DNA of 64,000 nt from Methylobacterium sp. J-068 (GCF_022829445.1 NZ_JAKSXY010000095.1:124001-188000); one strand, 5' to 3'; shown: positions 11,806 to 20,438, counted from the stretch's first letter. A program made the numbers and translations. The notes: generated by a model from the letters alone, not told the origin.

Positions 11806-13982
11806 ACGCACCCACGCTCCCCGCCGAGGCGACCGCCCCGCTCCCGGATTCTCGCCCGGATTCTTGCCCGGTCTCCGCGCCCTTCGCGCCCGCGATGCCC
11901 CTCGAGTCGCCGCTGCCGATGCCGGTGCAGGACCTCGCGCGCTGGGACGCGAAGTCCGGCCACGGACCGGCGGTCCGGCACGGCAAGCCCTGGCTCGCCC
12001 GCGGCTTCGTCTTCGGCGGGGCGGCCGGGCTCACCGCCTACGGCGCGATGCAGATGTACGAGGTGGTGGCGGTCTCCGGCGGCACCACGGCGCTGCAATA
12101 CGTGCTGCTGGCGCTCTTCACCCTGAACTTCTCCTGGATCGCGCTGGCCTTCATGGGCGCGATCCTGGGCTTCCTCGTGCTCCTGCGCGGGCAGAAGGCC
12201 CCTGCCCTGCCGGCGCGCCTGACCACCCGCACGGCCGTGGTGATGCCGGTCTACAACGAGGCCACCGCCCGCACCTTCGCGGGCGTCGAGGCGATGCGCG
12301 CCGAGATCGACGCCACGGGTCTGGGCGCGGCCTTCGACTACTTCGTGCTGTCGGATTCGACGCAAGGGGACGCCTGGGTCGCCGAGGAGCGCGCCTTCCT
12401 CGACCTGCGCGCCCGCTGGGGGCCAGAGGCCCGACTCCACTACCGGCACCGGGCGAAGAACCACCACCGCAAGGCCGGCAACATCGGCGACTTCGTCTCG
12501 CGCTGGGGCGGGGCCTACGACCACATGCTGGTGCTCGACGCCGACAGCCTGATGACGGGGCCTTGCGTCGTGCATCTCGCCGCCGCCATGGAGGCGGACC
12601 CGGATTCCGGCATCATCCAGTCGCTGCCGCTGATCATCAACCGCAACACGCTCTTCGCCCGCGTCCAGCAATTCGCCGCGCGCATCTACGGGCCGGTCAT
12701 CGCCACCGGTCTCTCGGTCTGGTCCGGCCGAGACGGCAATTACTGGGGCCACAACGCCATCATCCGCACCCGAGCCTTCGCGGCGGCCTGCGGATTGCCC
12801 GACCTGAAGGGCAAGCCGCCCTTCGGTGGCCACGTGCTCTCCCACGACTTCGTGGAGGCCGCGCTGATCCGGCGCGCCGGCTGGAGCGTGACCATGCTGC
12901 CGGCGCTGCCCGGCTCCTACGAGGAGAGCCCGCCCTCGCTCATCGATGTCGCCGTGCGCGACCGGCGCTGGGCGCAAGGCAACCTCCAGCACAGCCGCAT
13001 CATCGGGGCCGCCGGCCTCAAAACCGCCTCGCGCCAGCACTTCGCCACGGGCATCGCCGGCTACGTCGCCTCGCCCCTCTGGCTCGCGCAGCTCGTGGTC
13101 GGCATCGCCCTGGTGCTGCAGACGGCCTATGTCCGGCCCGAATACTTCACCTCCGAGTTCGGGCTCTACCCGGTCTGGCCGCGCTTCGACCCCGTGCGCG
13201 CGCTGCAGCTCTTCGGGCTCACCATGGGCATCCTGCTCGCCCCGAAGTTTTTGGGACTGATCCTGGCGCTGATCGACGGACCGGTGCGCCGGGCCTGCGG
13301 CGGGGCCGTCCGCCTCGTCCTGTCGAGCCTGATCGAGATCCTGCTCTCGGCCCTGATCGCGCCGATCGCGATGCTGATCCAGTCGGGCTCGGTGTTCCAG
13401 ATCCTGCTCGGGCGCGACACCGGCTGGAACCCGCAGCGGCGCGACGACGGCTCGATCCCCTGGTCCGACATCGTCCGGCGCCACCGCTGGCACATGGCGC
13501 TGGGGCTCGTCACGGGCGTGGCGGCCTTCGCCATCGCCACCTCGCTGTTCCTCTGGATGTCGCCGACCATCCTGGGCCTCGTGCTGGCGATCCCGATCTC
13601 CTGGGCGAGCGGGCAGCTCGGCCTCGGCCTCGCCCTGAAGCGCCTCGGCCTGCTGATGACCCCGGAGGAGCGCACGCCCCCCGCCATCGCCGTGCAAGCC
13701 GGCGCCCTGAGCCGCCGCAACGCCGAGGCCGGCCTCGACGACGCGGACGCCCTGGCGGCCCTCCACGCCGATGCGGGCCTCGCGCAGGCCCATGCCCGCA
13801 TGCTGCCGGAGGCCGCCCCGCGCCCCCGCGGCGCGATCGACCCCGACCGGGCGCTCGCCCAGGCCAAGGTGGTGGAGGCGGACCGGATCGGCGAGGCCCG
13901 GGCCTGGCTCACCCCGAAGGAGCGCATGGCCCTGCTGCACGATCGCGCCCTCCTCGACCGCCTCACGCGCCTCGCGCCCTGA
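11802..13982 (+). CDS. opgH: glucans biosynthesis glucosyltransferase H
   Basis: Inner-membrane family 2 glycosyltransferase that polymerises glucose and moves the chain outward for periplasmic glucan synthesis. It is 726 aa from GTG 11802, whose last bases overlap the opgD stop (GTGA); a TTG three codons upstream is an alternative start. Domains: a Pro-rich cytoplasmic N-terminus, membrane helices at about 75-135, then the GT2 core with VVMPVYNEA, LVLDADSLM (the Asp-x-Asp) and the RDRRWAQGN acceptor motif. Further helices run to about residue 600, then an Ala-rich cytoplasmic tail. Co-transcribed with opgD. Confidence 0.95.
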   Translation: MNAPTLPAEATAPLPDSRPDSCPVSAPFAPAMPLESPLPMPVQDLARWDAKSGHGPAVRHGKPWLARGFVFGGAAGLTAYGAMQMYEVVAVSGGTTALQYVLLALFTLNFSWIALAFMGAILGFLVLLRGQKAPALPARLTTRTAVVMPVYNEATARTFAGVEAMRAEIDATGLGAAFDYFVLSDSTQGDAWVAEERAFLDLRARWGPEARLHYRHRAKNHHRKAGNIGDFVSRWGGAYDHMLVLDADSLMTGPCVVHLAAAMEADPDSGIIQSLPLIINRNTLFARVQQFAARIYGPVIATGLSVWSGRDGNYWGHNAIIRTRAFAAACGLPDLKGKPPFGGHVLSHDFVEAALIRRAGWSVTMLPALPGSYEESPPSLIDVAVRDRRWAQGNLQHSRIIGAAGLKTASRQHFATGIAGYVASPLWLAQLVVGIALVLQTAYVRPEYFTSEFGLYPVWPRFDPVRALQLFGLTMGILLAPKFLGLILALIDGPVRRACGGAVRLVLSSLIEILLSALIAPIAMLIQSGSVFQILLGRDTGWNPQRRDDGSIPWSDIVRRHRWHMALGLVTGVAAFAIATSLFLWMSPTILGLVLAIPISWASGQLGLGLALKRLGLLMTPEERTPPAIAVQAGALSRRNAEAGLDDADALAALHADAGLAQAHARMLPEAAPRPRGAIDPDRALAQAKVVEADRIGEARAWLTPKERMALLHDRALLDRLTRLAP

Positions 13983-14107
13983 AGGCGAAGCGCTTCAATC
14001 CCGGCGACGGCGCCCGGAGAAATCCGCTCACCAATCGGTAACCCGATCGCGCGACACCTTTGCCCCGCAGGCGACGAAGACCTGTCGAGGCATCGGGAGG
14101 AGATCAC

Positions 14108-14323
14108 ATGCCGAGCGGAACGACCGAACTGGGCTACGTGAACGTCAACGACCAGATGGTCCTGAGGAACACCGGCGGGACGGGGACGGATCACGCCCGG
14201 ACGGGCTACGTGATGCGCTGCCTGGAATGCGAGCACGAGTATGGCGCCGACGGAGCCGACATTCCCGCCTGTCACTGCCCTGCCTGCGACAGCGGCCGTC
14301 TCGGCCTCGCCCACGCGGCGTGA
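14108..14323 (+). CDS. small zinc-ribbon-like protein, 71 aa
   Basis: The protein carries one Cys-x2-Cys pair (RCLECEHEYGAD) and a closely spaced Cys-x-Cys-x2-Cys group (ACHCPACDSGRL), a layout that suits a zinc ribbon. The N-terminus (MPSGTTELGYVNVNDQMVL) is polar. An excellent GGGAGGAG lies 5-12 nt upstream of the ATG. It stands alone between opgH and tRNA-Ser. Function unknown; a nucleic-acid-binding or redox role is only a guess. Confidence 0.7.
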   Translation: MPSGTTELGYVNVNDQMVLRNTGGTGTDHARTGYVMRCLECEHEYGADGADIPACHCPACDSGRLGLAHAA

Positions 14324-14532
14324 GCGGCGGCGCGTGGGGCGGTTCCCTCACCACCGCGCGCGCCTCCCGACCGCGGTCCGGATCGGGGGCGGCACGCGCC
14401 CGGGCGAAGGTTGACGCCGCCCCGCGCGCGGCCATAGACAGGGCTTCCGGTTGATTGGGTCGCAAATCGGTAGCAACGGGCCATTCCCCGGTGCTTCGGC
14501 AGAGGCAAATTATTTTGCTTCTGCAAGGGTTT

Positions 14533-14622
14533 GGAAGGGTGGCCGAGTGGTTTAAGGCAGCGGTCTTGAAAACCGCCGTGGGGGCAACTCCACCGTGGGT
14601 TCGAATCCCACCCCTTCCGCCA
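14533..14622 (+). tRNA. tRNA-Ser (anticodon UGA)
   Basis: The acceptor arm GGAAGGG (14533-14539) pairs with CCCTTCC (14612-14618), followed by discriminator G and an encoded CCA. The anticodon stem GCGGT/ACCGC encloses the loop CTTGAAA, so the anticodon is TGA, reading UCA codons. There is a long variable arm as expected for serine, and the T-loop is GTTCGAATC. Its last 14 bases are the left attachment site of the integrated element. Confidence 0.97.
14609..14622 (+). repeat. attL core: 3' end of tRNA-Ser
   Basis: CACCCCTTCCGCCA, the last 14 nt of the tRNA gene including the CCA end. An identical copy occurs at 33,104-33,117. Because the repeat carries the tRNA end, integration leaves the tRNA intact. 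The bases flanking the two copies differ on both sides, so the shared core is exactly 14 bp. Confidence 0.85.
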
Positions 14623-14758
14623 ACGTGGCGTTCAGGACCGTTCGCTAGCGTCCACTAAGTCACCGAATTCAATTGATTTTACCGGAACTGGTGGTTGCCA
14701 GCGTCCGCTCCCGTGCGCCACAATCCGCGTTTCGGATGTGGGTAGAAGCGGGGGAAGG

Positions 14759-15943
14759 ATGGCGGCGCCGGGGAAGCTCAGTGCCCTGACGGCAGGCCGA
14801 GCCAAGGCCGCCGGCATGTACGGCGACGGCGGTGGCCTATGGCTTCAGGTCTCAGGCGCCGGGGCCAAAAGCTGGATCTTCCGCTTCACCCTGAACGGGC
14901 GGTCGCGAGAGATGGGCCTGGGGTCCTTCTCGACCTTCACCCTGGCCGAGGCGCGCGAGAGGGCCTTGGCCTGCCGGAAGCTGTGCGCCGAGGGCATCGA
15001 TCCGATCGAGGCGCGGCAGGTCCAGCGTGGGGAAGCCCGACTGGAAGCCGCGAAGGCCATGACCTTCGCTGAATGCGCCCTGGCCTACATCGAGTCGCAC
15101 AAGGCTGGCTGGCGCAACGCGAAGCACGCGAGTCAGTGGCAGGCAACACTCGACACCTATGCCAACCCTGCCTTCGGTGATCTGCCCGTCCAGGCGGTCG
15201 ACACCGGCCTCGTGATGAGGGCCATCGAGCCGATCTGGGCGACGAAGTCCGAGACGGCGAGCCGTGTGCGAGGGCGCATTGAGGCTATCTTGGACTGGGC
15301 GACGACGCGCAGCTATCGGCGCGGTGAGAACCCGGCCCGTTGGAAGGGGCACCTTCAGAACCTCCTGCCGAAGCGCTCCAAGGTGCGGCGGGTCCAGCAC
15401 CATGCCGCTCTGCCCTATGCCGAGATCTCCAGGTTCATGACCGACCTGCGATCGCGGGATGCCATCGCAGCCCGTGCGCTGGAGTTCGCCATCCTGACGG
15501 CGACGCGTACTGCCGAGATTATCGGCGCGCGGTGGTCTGAGATCGATCTGGCGACGGCCATGTGGACGATCCCGAAGGAGCGGATGAAGGGCGGCCGCGA
15601 GCACCGCGTGCCGCTGTCGGCGGCCGCCATGGATCTCCTCAATGCTCTGGCAGGCCCCTCTGGCGGTCCCTTCGTGTTCCCGGGCACCCGGCGGGGCAAG
15701 CCCCTCTCCAACATGGCGATGCTGGAACTGCTGAAGCGGATGGATCGGCCGGACCTCACGGTTCACGGCTTCCGGTCCACGTTCCGCGATTGGGCCGCCG
15801 AGACGACAACCTTCGCGTCCGAGGTCGTAGAGATGGCGCTGGCGCACATCGTGTCGGACAAGGTCGAGGCGGCGTACCGGCGCGGCGATCTGCTTCAGAA
15901 GCGACGCGAGTTGATGGACGCTTGGAGTAAGTTCTGTGGCTGA
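14759..15943 (+). CDS. int: tyrosine-type integrase (P4-integrase family, DUF4102 N-terminus)
   Basis: Site-specific recombinase expected to integrate and excise the element at tRNA-Ser; 394 aa. The N-terminal arm-binding DUF4102 domain (about 1-90: AAGMYGDGGGLWLQV, SWIFRFTLNGRSREMGLG) is followed by the SAM-like core-binding domain. The catalytic domain has all key residues: R250 (TATRTAEIIG), H336/R339 (VHGFRSTFRDW), H363 (LAHIVSDK) and nucleophile Y373 (EAAYRRGDL). ATG 14759 is preceded by GGGGGAAGG; a GTG 7 codons upstream is the alternative. Its position right after the tRNA fits the family. The stop overlaps the next gene. Confidence 0.96.
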   Translation: MAAPGKLSALTAGRAKAAGMYGDGGGLWLQVSGAGAKSWIFRFTLNGRSREMGLGSFSTFTLAEARERALACRKLCAEGIDPIEARQVQRGEARLEAAKAMTFAECALAYIESHKAGWRNAKHASQWQATLDTYANPAFGDLPVQAVDTGLVMRAIEPIWATKSETASRVRGRIEAILDWATTRSYRRGENPARWKGHLQNLLPKRSKVRRVQHHAALPYAEISRFMTDLRSRDAIAARALEFAILTATRTAEIIGARWSEIDLATAMWTIPKERMKGGREHRVPLSAAAMDLLNALAGPSGGPFVFPGTRRGKPLSNMAMLELLKRMDRPDLTVHGFRSTFRDWAAETTTFASEVVEMALAHIVSDKVEAAYRRGDLLQKRRELMDAWSKFCG

Positions 15944-16508
15944 TAAAAACGTCCCAGAAGACCCGGAATTCACATTCGATGACATCTATGCTTATCGAAA
16001 GACGTCTATCAAGCGCAGCATTGAACGTGTCGAAGAATTGCTAAAACGCTTTGGCAATGCACCTCATAAAACAGAGGCGGATGCTGCGGATGCCGCAATC
16101 GCTCTGGAAAATCTTGAGCACGGAAAGCATTATTTGTTAAATGTACTATCGACCCTAGAAGATTTAAGTCCTAGGGATGCCAAAATTCTAGTTCATAGTC
16201 TAGACTTCATTACACGCGGGTTCTTTTCCGGATTGAGTAGGGCTGCAGTTTCAGACAGCAGTATGAGATACGCGGAACTTGCCCGTGCCGAAGAGGCTCG
16301 GGCTCGTAAAAAGCTATCGCCCCGTGAGGTGATAATTGACGCTACTATCGATGAGGCTTTGGCAAAGTACGCCGCCTTATTGAACTATCCGTTCAAAATC
16401 GCTGGCAAGATCGAAAGGCGTCTGAACGAAGCTCTCGAAGCGGGTGGCCACAAAGGTATAAAACAGGATGCTCTGGGCAAACGCATAAGTCGTAGAACGC
16501 CGTCTTGA
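15936..16508 (+). CDS. hypothetical protein with low-GC codon use, 190 aa
   Basis: Starts at GTG 15936, overlapping the integrase stop by 8 nt, so it is translationally coupled to int. The sequence is rich in charged helical segments (SIKRSIERVEELLKRFG, ALENLEHGKHYLLNVLSTLE) with a possible short hydrophobic turn near FITRGFFSG. It ends in a basic tail (GKRISRRTPS). No domain recognised. Codon use is clearly more AT-rich than the integrase or the flanking chromosome, suggesting a separate, recent origin. Coupling to int hints at an accessory cargo or recombination-related role, unproven. Confidence 0.65.
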   Translation: MADKNVPEDPEFTFDDIYAYRKTSIKRSIERVEELLKRFGNAPHKTEADAADAAIALENLEHGKHYLLNVLSTLEDLSPRDAKILVHSLDFITRGFFSGLSRAAVSDSSMRYAELARAEEARARKKLSPREVIIDATIDEALAKYAALLNYPFKIAGKIERRLNEALEAGGHKGIKQDALGKRISRRTPS

Positions 16509-16577
16509 AGGCGGCGTAAAAAGAAACGCCGTCTTCAAGATGGCGCAAATCGACGGCGTGACACTTCAAGAGGTGTA
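16497..16577. promoter_or_regulatory. three near-palindromes centred on CTTSAAG, about 30 bp apart
   Basis: Imperfect inverted repeats are centred at 16507 (CTTGAAG flanked by ACGCCG/CGGCGT), 16536 (CTTCAAG flanked by CGCC/GGCG) and 16567 (CTTCAAG flanked by ACA/GTGT). Centre spacing is 29 and 31 bp, close to three helical turns. They sit between the low-GC gene and the HTH gene at 16627. They look like a multi-site operator or excision-control region; the first also overlaps the upstream stop codon and could terminate transcription. Confidence 0.45.
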
Positions 16578-16626
16578 AGCCACATTAATTTCGCTGGAAC
16601 GCCAGCGGACAATATTGGACATCGCC

Positions 16627-16854
16627 ATGAACTTTCACGCAGTTCAGGCGCCACAGGGAGACCTGCGCGCGTCACCGGAGAAGCTTGCCTACACTATATC
16701 CGAGGCGCTGTACGCGACTGGCCTCGGCCGTACCACGCTCTATGCGTTGGTCGCAGATAAGAAGCTGCGGACGATCAAGGTCGGAAGCCGCACGCTCATC
16801 CCGGCCGACAGCCTGCGCGGGTTCCTCGCGTCTCTTGAGATGGAGGTCGCATAA
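16627..16854 (+). CDS. excisionase/HTH_17-type DNA-binding protein, 75 aa
   Basis: The core LAYTISEALYATGLGRTTLYALVADKKLRTIKVG plus SRTLIPADSLRGFLASL is the winged-helix layout of excisionase-family (MerR-like) proteins. These bind DNA and regulate excision or early transcription. ATG 16627 is taken; a TTG four codons upstream is possible. It is the first gene after the palindrome cluster at 16497-16577, which could be its binding site (inference). It begins the run of same-strand genes through the replication module. Confidence 0.75.
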   Translation: MNFHAVQAPQGDLRASPEKLAYTISEALYATGLGRTTLYALVADKKLRTIKVGSRTLIPADSLRGFLASLEMEVA

Positions 16855-16858
16855 GGAC

Positions 16859-17071
16859 ATGCCTCAGAACGTCAAAACCCCCGCCGGCCAGGGCGAGGGC
16901 TTTGGAAATAGTGTTGTCGCTTCGCAGGCAGACAACTTTTCCTTAGCATCTCAGCCCCGTTTCTATCAAGCCAAAAAGCTTGCCGCTCGTCTTGGGCTGA
17001 GCCTTGCTCACGCCAGCGTTATTGCCGAGCAAGCTTATGCGGTCCCCGAGACATGGGGGAGCCGCGCATGA
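16859..17071 (+). CDS. hypothetical protein, 70 aa
   Basis: Starts at ATG 16859 with TAAGGAC directly upstream, 4 bp after the HTH gene stop. The polar first half (MPQNVKTPAGQGEGFGNSVV) is followed by a helical region (FYQAKKLAARLGLSLAHASVIAEQAYA) that could be a small HTH-like helix pair. The stop forms an ATGA overlap with the next gene. No family recognised. Confidence 0.55.
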   Translation: MPQNVKTPAGQGEGFGNSVVASQADNFSLASQPRFYQAKKLAARLGLSLAHASVIAEQAYAVPETWGSRA

Positions 17072-17451
17072 GCATCAGCACGCTCTCCCGCTCAGTCCAG
17101 CGTCGGCTGAAGCGCCTCACGGTCGAGAACGAGGCGAGCATCCAGGCCGATGCCCGCTTCTTTGAGCGCCGGCCGGATCGGAACCATCGCATCCGACTCG
17201 CCTCGCCGGCCGAGGTCGAGACGATTCACCTCCTGCATCCCGGCAATCCGCTCACGCCGGGCCTGCGCTGGTACACAGCCGTCCGTCAGGTACGGCAAGG
17301 CGTTCGTCTGCGCGTCTTCAGCATGGGCCTGCCGGACCTCGACACCGACGAGCCAGAGGACGTGTGCCGCTGGGTCTATGAGCGCAGCAGGACCGGCGGG
17401 GAATCGGAGATCGAGCGCGCCCTTCGTCGGGCGGTGGAGGCGCACTCATGA
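17068..17451 (+). CDS. hypothetical protein in replication operon, 127 aa
   Basis: ATG 17068 is chosen over ATG 17053 because GGGGGAG lies 6-12 nt upstream and the ATG overlaps the previous stop (ATGA). The N-terminus is basic and helical (TLSRSVQRRLKRLTVENEASI). The middle carries RIRLASPAEVETIHLLHPGNPL and GLRWYTAVRQVRQGVRLRVF, and the C-terminus is charged. It ends in an ATGA overlap with the prim-pol gene, so it belongs to the replication operon. Function unknown. Confidence 0.65.
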   Translation: MSISTLSRSVQRRLKRLTVENEASIQADARFFERRPDRNHRIRLASPAEVETIHLLHPGNPLTPGLRWYTAVRQVRQGVRLRVFSMGLPDLDTDEPEDVCRWVYERSRTGGESEIERALRRAVEAHS

Positions 17452-18314
17452 GTGATCGCCTAGAAGCCGCCCTTTACCTCGCCAGCCGAGGCGGACGGGT
17501 GTTCCCGCTCCACGGCATGCGCGCGGACGCAGACGGCACCCTCACCTGCACCTGCGGCAAGCCAGACTGCGACGACGCCGGCAAGCATCCCATGGCGAAG
17601 CTGGCGCCGCGCGGGCTGAACAGCGCGACGAACCAGGAGGACGTGATCCGCCACTGGTTCACGGTGGCTCCCATCGCCAATCTGGGGCTGGTGACGGGCA
17701 GCACCATCGTACTCGATGTCGACCCGCGCCATGGCGGTGACGATAGCCTTCGCGCCCTGGAGGCAGAGCACGGACCCTTGCCGGAGACCTGCCGCTCCAT
17801 CACGGGCGGCGGTGGCGAGCACATCTTCTTCAAGCCGCCGGCCGGGGTCGAGATCCGCAACAGCGCGGGCGACAACGGCGGCCTCGCGCCCGGCCTCGAT
17901 GTGCGCGGGACCGGCGGCTACATCGTCGCCCCGTCCAGCCTGCACCGTTCGGGGCGGTCCTATGAATGGTCCGTCGACCATCACCCCGACGAGGTGGTGC
18001 CAGCGCCAATGCCGGACTGGATGGTTGAGGCTCTGAAGCAGCCGAACCTGCGCGCCGCGCGCGCACCTGCCGAGTGGCGCCGCTTTGTCGCCGAGGGCGT
18101 TTCGGACGGTGGCCGCAACACGGCGGTCTCTCGCCTGACTGGCCACCTTCTGCGCCGTTACGTCGATCCCGAGGTGGCACACGAGTTGGTGCAGGCCTGG
18201 AACGCGACCCGATGCAGCCCGCCCCTGAGGACCGAGGAGGTGACGAAGACGGTCGGCTCCATTGCCCGCAAGGAACTCAAGCGAAGGGAGGCGCGCAATG
18301 GCAGCCGGCCTTGA
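17448..18314 (+). CDS. bifunctional DNA primase/polymerase (prim-pol)
   Basis: Archaeo-eukaryotic-type primase that makes primers and can extend DNA on mobile elements; 288 aa. The N-terminus carries the zinc-knuckle-like CTCGKPDCDDAGKHPM found in this family. The catalytic Asp pair follows in LVTGSTIVLDVDPRHGG, and the His motif in GGGGEHIFFKP. GLDVRGTGGYIVAPSSLHRSG is also characteristic. The C-terminal ~90 residues look like the helical primase C-terminal domain (SRLTGHLLRRYVD). Starts by ATGA overlap and overlaps the helicase gene by 17 nt, so primase and helicase are made together. Confidence 0.92.
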   Translation: MSDRLEAALYLASRGGRVFPLHGMRADADGTLTCTCGKPDCDDAGKHPMAKLAPRGLNSATNQEDVIRHWFTVAPIANLGLVTGSTIVLDVDPRHGGDDSLRALEAEHGPLPETCRSITGGGGEHIFFKPPAGVEIRNSAGDNGGLAPGLDVRGTGGYIVAPSSLHRSGRSYEWSVDHHPDEVVPAPMPDWMVEALKQPNLRAARAPAEWRRFVAEGVSDGGRNTAVSRLTGHLLRRYVDPEVAHELVQAWNATRCSPPLRTEEVTKTVGSIARKELKRREARNGSRP

Positions 18315-19716
18315 GGACATTCTGAACCTGTCGGAGTTCAGTCAAGGCCGAGGCGCCCGCGCGGGTAGCAACGGCGACCTGCTCACCGAGGACCACGCCG
18401 CCCGGCAGTTTGCCGAGCGCTACAGCGGCGAGCTGCTGTTTTGCCACGACACCGGCAAGTGGCACGAGTGGACCGGCGCCGCTTGGGTTCCGAACCGTCA
18501 GGGCAAGGCGTTTCAGTGGGCGCGAGAGCTTGCCCGCGAACTCTGCGCGGACGAGGACCCGAAGACCCGGTTCATCGCTTCGAAGACGAGCTTTGCGGGT
18601 GGCGTTGAAAAGTTCTCTCGCGTCGATCCCGTCTTCGCCGTCACGATCGAGGGCTGGGATTCCGATCCCTGGCTCCTCGGCACGCCAGGCGGGACCGTGG
18701 ACCTGCGCACCGGTGATCTGCGCGAGGCCCGGCGTGAGGAGCGCATCACGAAGCTGACGGCGGTGACGCCGGCCGAGGCACCGGACTGCCCGACCTGGTT
18801 CCAGTTCCTGCAGGACGTCACGCAAGGCGATGCGGGCTACATCCGGTTCATCCAGCAGTGGGCCGGGTACTGCCTGACCGGCGACACCAGCGAGCAAGCC
18901 CTGTGCTTCGCCTTCGGTGGTGGCGGCAACGGCAAGGGCGTGCTGATCCACGTCCTGGCCGGAATCCTCAACGACTACGCCCTGAACGCCGCGATGGAGA
19001 CCTTCACGGCAGCCAAGCACGACCGGCACCCGACCGAGATCGCGGCCCTGCGCGGGGCCCGCCTCGTCACGGCATCCGAGACCGAGCAGGGGCGCCAGTG
19101 GGCCGAGAGCCGCATCAAGCAACTCACGGGCGGCGACGTCATGCGCGCCCGCTACATGCGCCAGGACGAGTTCGAGTTCATGCCGGTGCTGAAGCTCCTC
19201 ATCATCGGCAACAACAAGCCGGGGCTGTCGAGCGTCGATGATGCCGCCCGGCGCCGGTTCAACCTTCTGCCCTTCCTGTTCAAGCCGGCGGTGCCGGACC
19301 CGCGCCTCGAGGAGAAGCTGAAGGCCGAGTGGCCGGCGATCCTGCGCTGGATGATCGAGGGCTGCCTGGACTGGCAGGCCAACCGGCTCGTGCGCCCCGA
19401 CGTCGTGAAGGATGCCACCGACGAGTACTTCACCGCGCAGGACACCTTCAGCCAGTGGCTTGAAGAACGGTGCATCGTTGATCGCAGCAATCCATACCGG
19501 AAGGCGACGACGAAGGAGCTGTTCGATTCCTGGTCGAAATACGCCTTTGGTAACAACGAGGCCGTTGGCTCACTGAAAGCGTTCTCCGAAAACTTTGAGA
19601 AGCGCGGCTTCAAGAAGCTTCTCAACGTTCCGACTGGATTGGGCACCAGGGCACGAGGCTTTGCCGGCGTCGAGGTGCGCGTCGACCCCGCTCAGGGAGG
19701 ACGTGATGAGGATTGA
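18298..19716 (+). CDS. phage/plasmid primase-helicase, P4/D5 family
   Basis: Superfamily 3-type helicase that unwinds the replication origin of satellites and plasmids; 472 aa. ATG 18298 has GGGAGG upstream. The D5 N-terminal region occupies about residues 40-190. The ATPase follows, with Walker A GGGGNGKG (K213), a Walker B/sensor region (ARLVTASETEQGRQW, MPVLKLLIIGNNKP) and the arginine-rich ARRRFNLLPF. The C-terminal tail (ATTKELFDSWSKY) resembles the poxvirus D5/P4 C-terminal DNA-binding domain. No primase motif is evident here; the preceding gene supplies it. It overlaps the next HTH gene by 11 nt. Confidence 0.93.
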   Translation: MAAGLEDILNLSEFSQGRGARAGSNGDLLTEDHAARQFAERYSGELLFCHDTGKWHEWTGAAWVPNRQGKAFQWARELARELCADEDPKTRFIASKTSFAGGVEKFSRVDPVFAVTIEGWDSDPWLLGTPGGTVDLRTGDLREARREERITKLTAVTPAEAPDCPTWFQFLQDVTQGDAGYIRFIQQWAGYCLTGDTSEQALCFAFGGGGNGKGVLIHVLAGILNDYALNAAMETFTAAKHDRHPTEIAALRGARLVTASETEQGRQWAESRIKQLTGGDVMRARYMRQDEFEFMPVLKLLIIGNNKPGLSSVDDAARRRFNLLPFLFKPAVPDPRLEEKLKAEWPAILRWMIEGCLDWQANRLVRPDVVKDATDEYFTAQDTFSQWLEERCIVDRSNPYRKATTKELFDSWSKYAFGNNEAVGSLKAFSENFEKRGFKKLLNVPTGLGTRARGFAGVEVRVDPAQGGRDED

Positions 19717-20113
19717 TGAGCATCTCCCGTACTGCACGCACAGGCGCGGGCGCGCATATGAGGGGTATACGGAGAACCCTCGTCAAACCTCATCATCGGC
19801 TCCGGGTGAGGTGGCCAATCGCTGCCTCATCCCCTTCGACCGCCGCGAAGGTCTGTCTTTGTCCCAAGCCGCCAAGGTTGCCGGCAAGTCAGTCGACACC
19901 GTCCGGCTCTGGTGCCTGAACCACAACATCGGACGGCGCGTCGGCGGGGGCTCATGGGTCGTGAGCCGAGTGGCCCTGACGATGTTCCTCGACGACGATA
20001 GCCGAGCGCTGAAGGCCTACCTTGCTGGAAGCCGGTCGCAGGTGGACGTGGCGACGTATTTCCAGCGTCTCGGCCTAGATAACTTGCTCAAGGACTGGGC
20101 GAGATCTGCTTGA
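19706..20113 (+). CDS. helix-turn-helix protein, 135 aa
   Basis: ATG 19706 has a strong GGGAGG 6 nt upstream and overlaps the helicase stop. After ~50 polar residues comes a clear HTH/winged segment (LSLSQAAKVAGKSVDTVRLWCLNHNIGRR followed by GSWVVSRVALTMFLD), as in MerR/excisionase-type domains. The C-terminal helix runs ALKAYLAGSRSQVDVATYFQRL. Probably a regulator of the element's replication or late genes; last gene of the replication operon. Confidence 0.7.
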   Translation: MRIDEHLPYCTHRRGRAYEGYTENPRQTSSSAPGEVANRCLIPFDRREGLSLSQAAKVAGKSVDTVRLWCLNHNIGRRVGGGSWVVSRVALTMFLDDDSRALKAYLAGSRSQVDVATYFQRLGLDNLLKDWARSA

Positions 20114-20204
20114 AACCTCCGAATATCCCGAAGCTATCTGTGGTCCTGAACACCCCTAATGGGGCACGGTCTGCACACCTAAAGCTTCACCCGAGGAGCC
20201 CGTC

Positions 20205-20438
20205 GTGCAGACCGCCGCTCGTTCCATGACTTTTCCAGAGGCTGTTCGCTTCCGTGCAGAGCGCGGCTTGTCTGATGCCGTTGTACGCGCGGCACGAATG
20301 AACCGCGTTTCCATCAGTGAATACGTGCGCCGAACAGTACGCGCTCAGCTGCTGGCTGACGGTGTGGCGCTGCCCGATCTGGACGGCGACGGTCCCCGCA
20401 CGCCGCCGGCCGCTCCCGCCCTCCGTCAAGCAGCCTGA
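20205..20438 (+). CDS. small protein with MobC/RHH-like helix pair, 77 aa
   Basis: Starts at GTG 20205 with GAGGAG 7-12 nt upstream; ATG 20226 is an alternative. The segment LSDAVVRAARMNRVSISEYVRRTVRAQLL resembles the helix pair of ribbon-helix-helix proteins, which would suit a small DNA-binding regulator. The C-terminus is Pro/Ala-rich. It is 11 bp before the next gene, on the same strand. Assignment is by pattern only. Confidence 0.55.
   Translation: MQTAARSMTFPEAVRFRAERGLSDAVVRAARMNRVSISEYVRRTVRAQLLADGVALPDLDGDGPRTPPAAPALRQAA

Noticed and set aside
11609..14041. 810-aa plus-strand ORF overlapping opgH
   Set aside because: Arg/Pro/Ala-rich out-of-frame shadow of opgH.
16497..16577. CRISPR-like array from repeated CTTSAAG units
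   Set aside because: Only three short cores with different flanks, spacers under 25 bp and no cas genes; better explained as operator sites.
20150..20170. CCCC-TAAT-GGGG hairpin as a terminator after the 19706 gene
   Set aside because: The stem has only 4 bp and no T-run follows.
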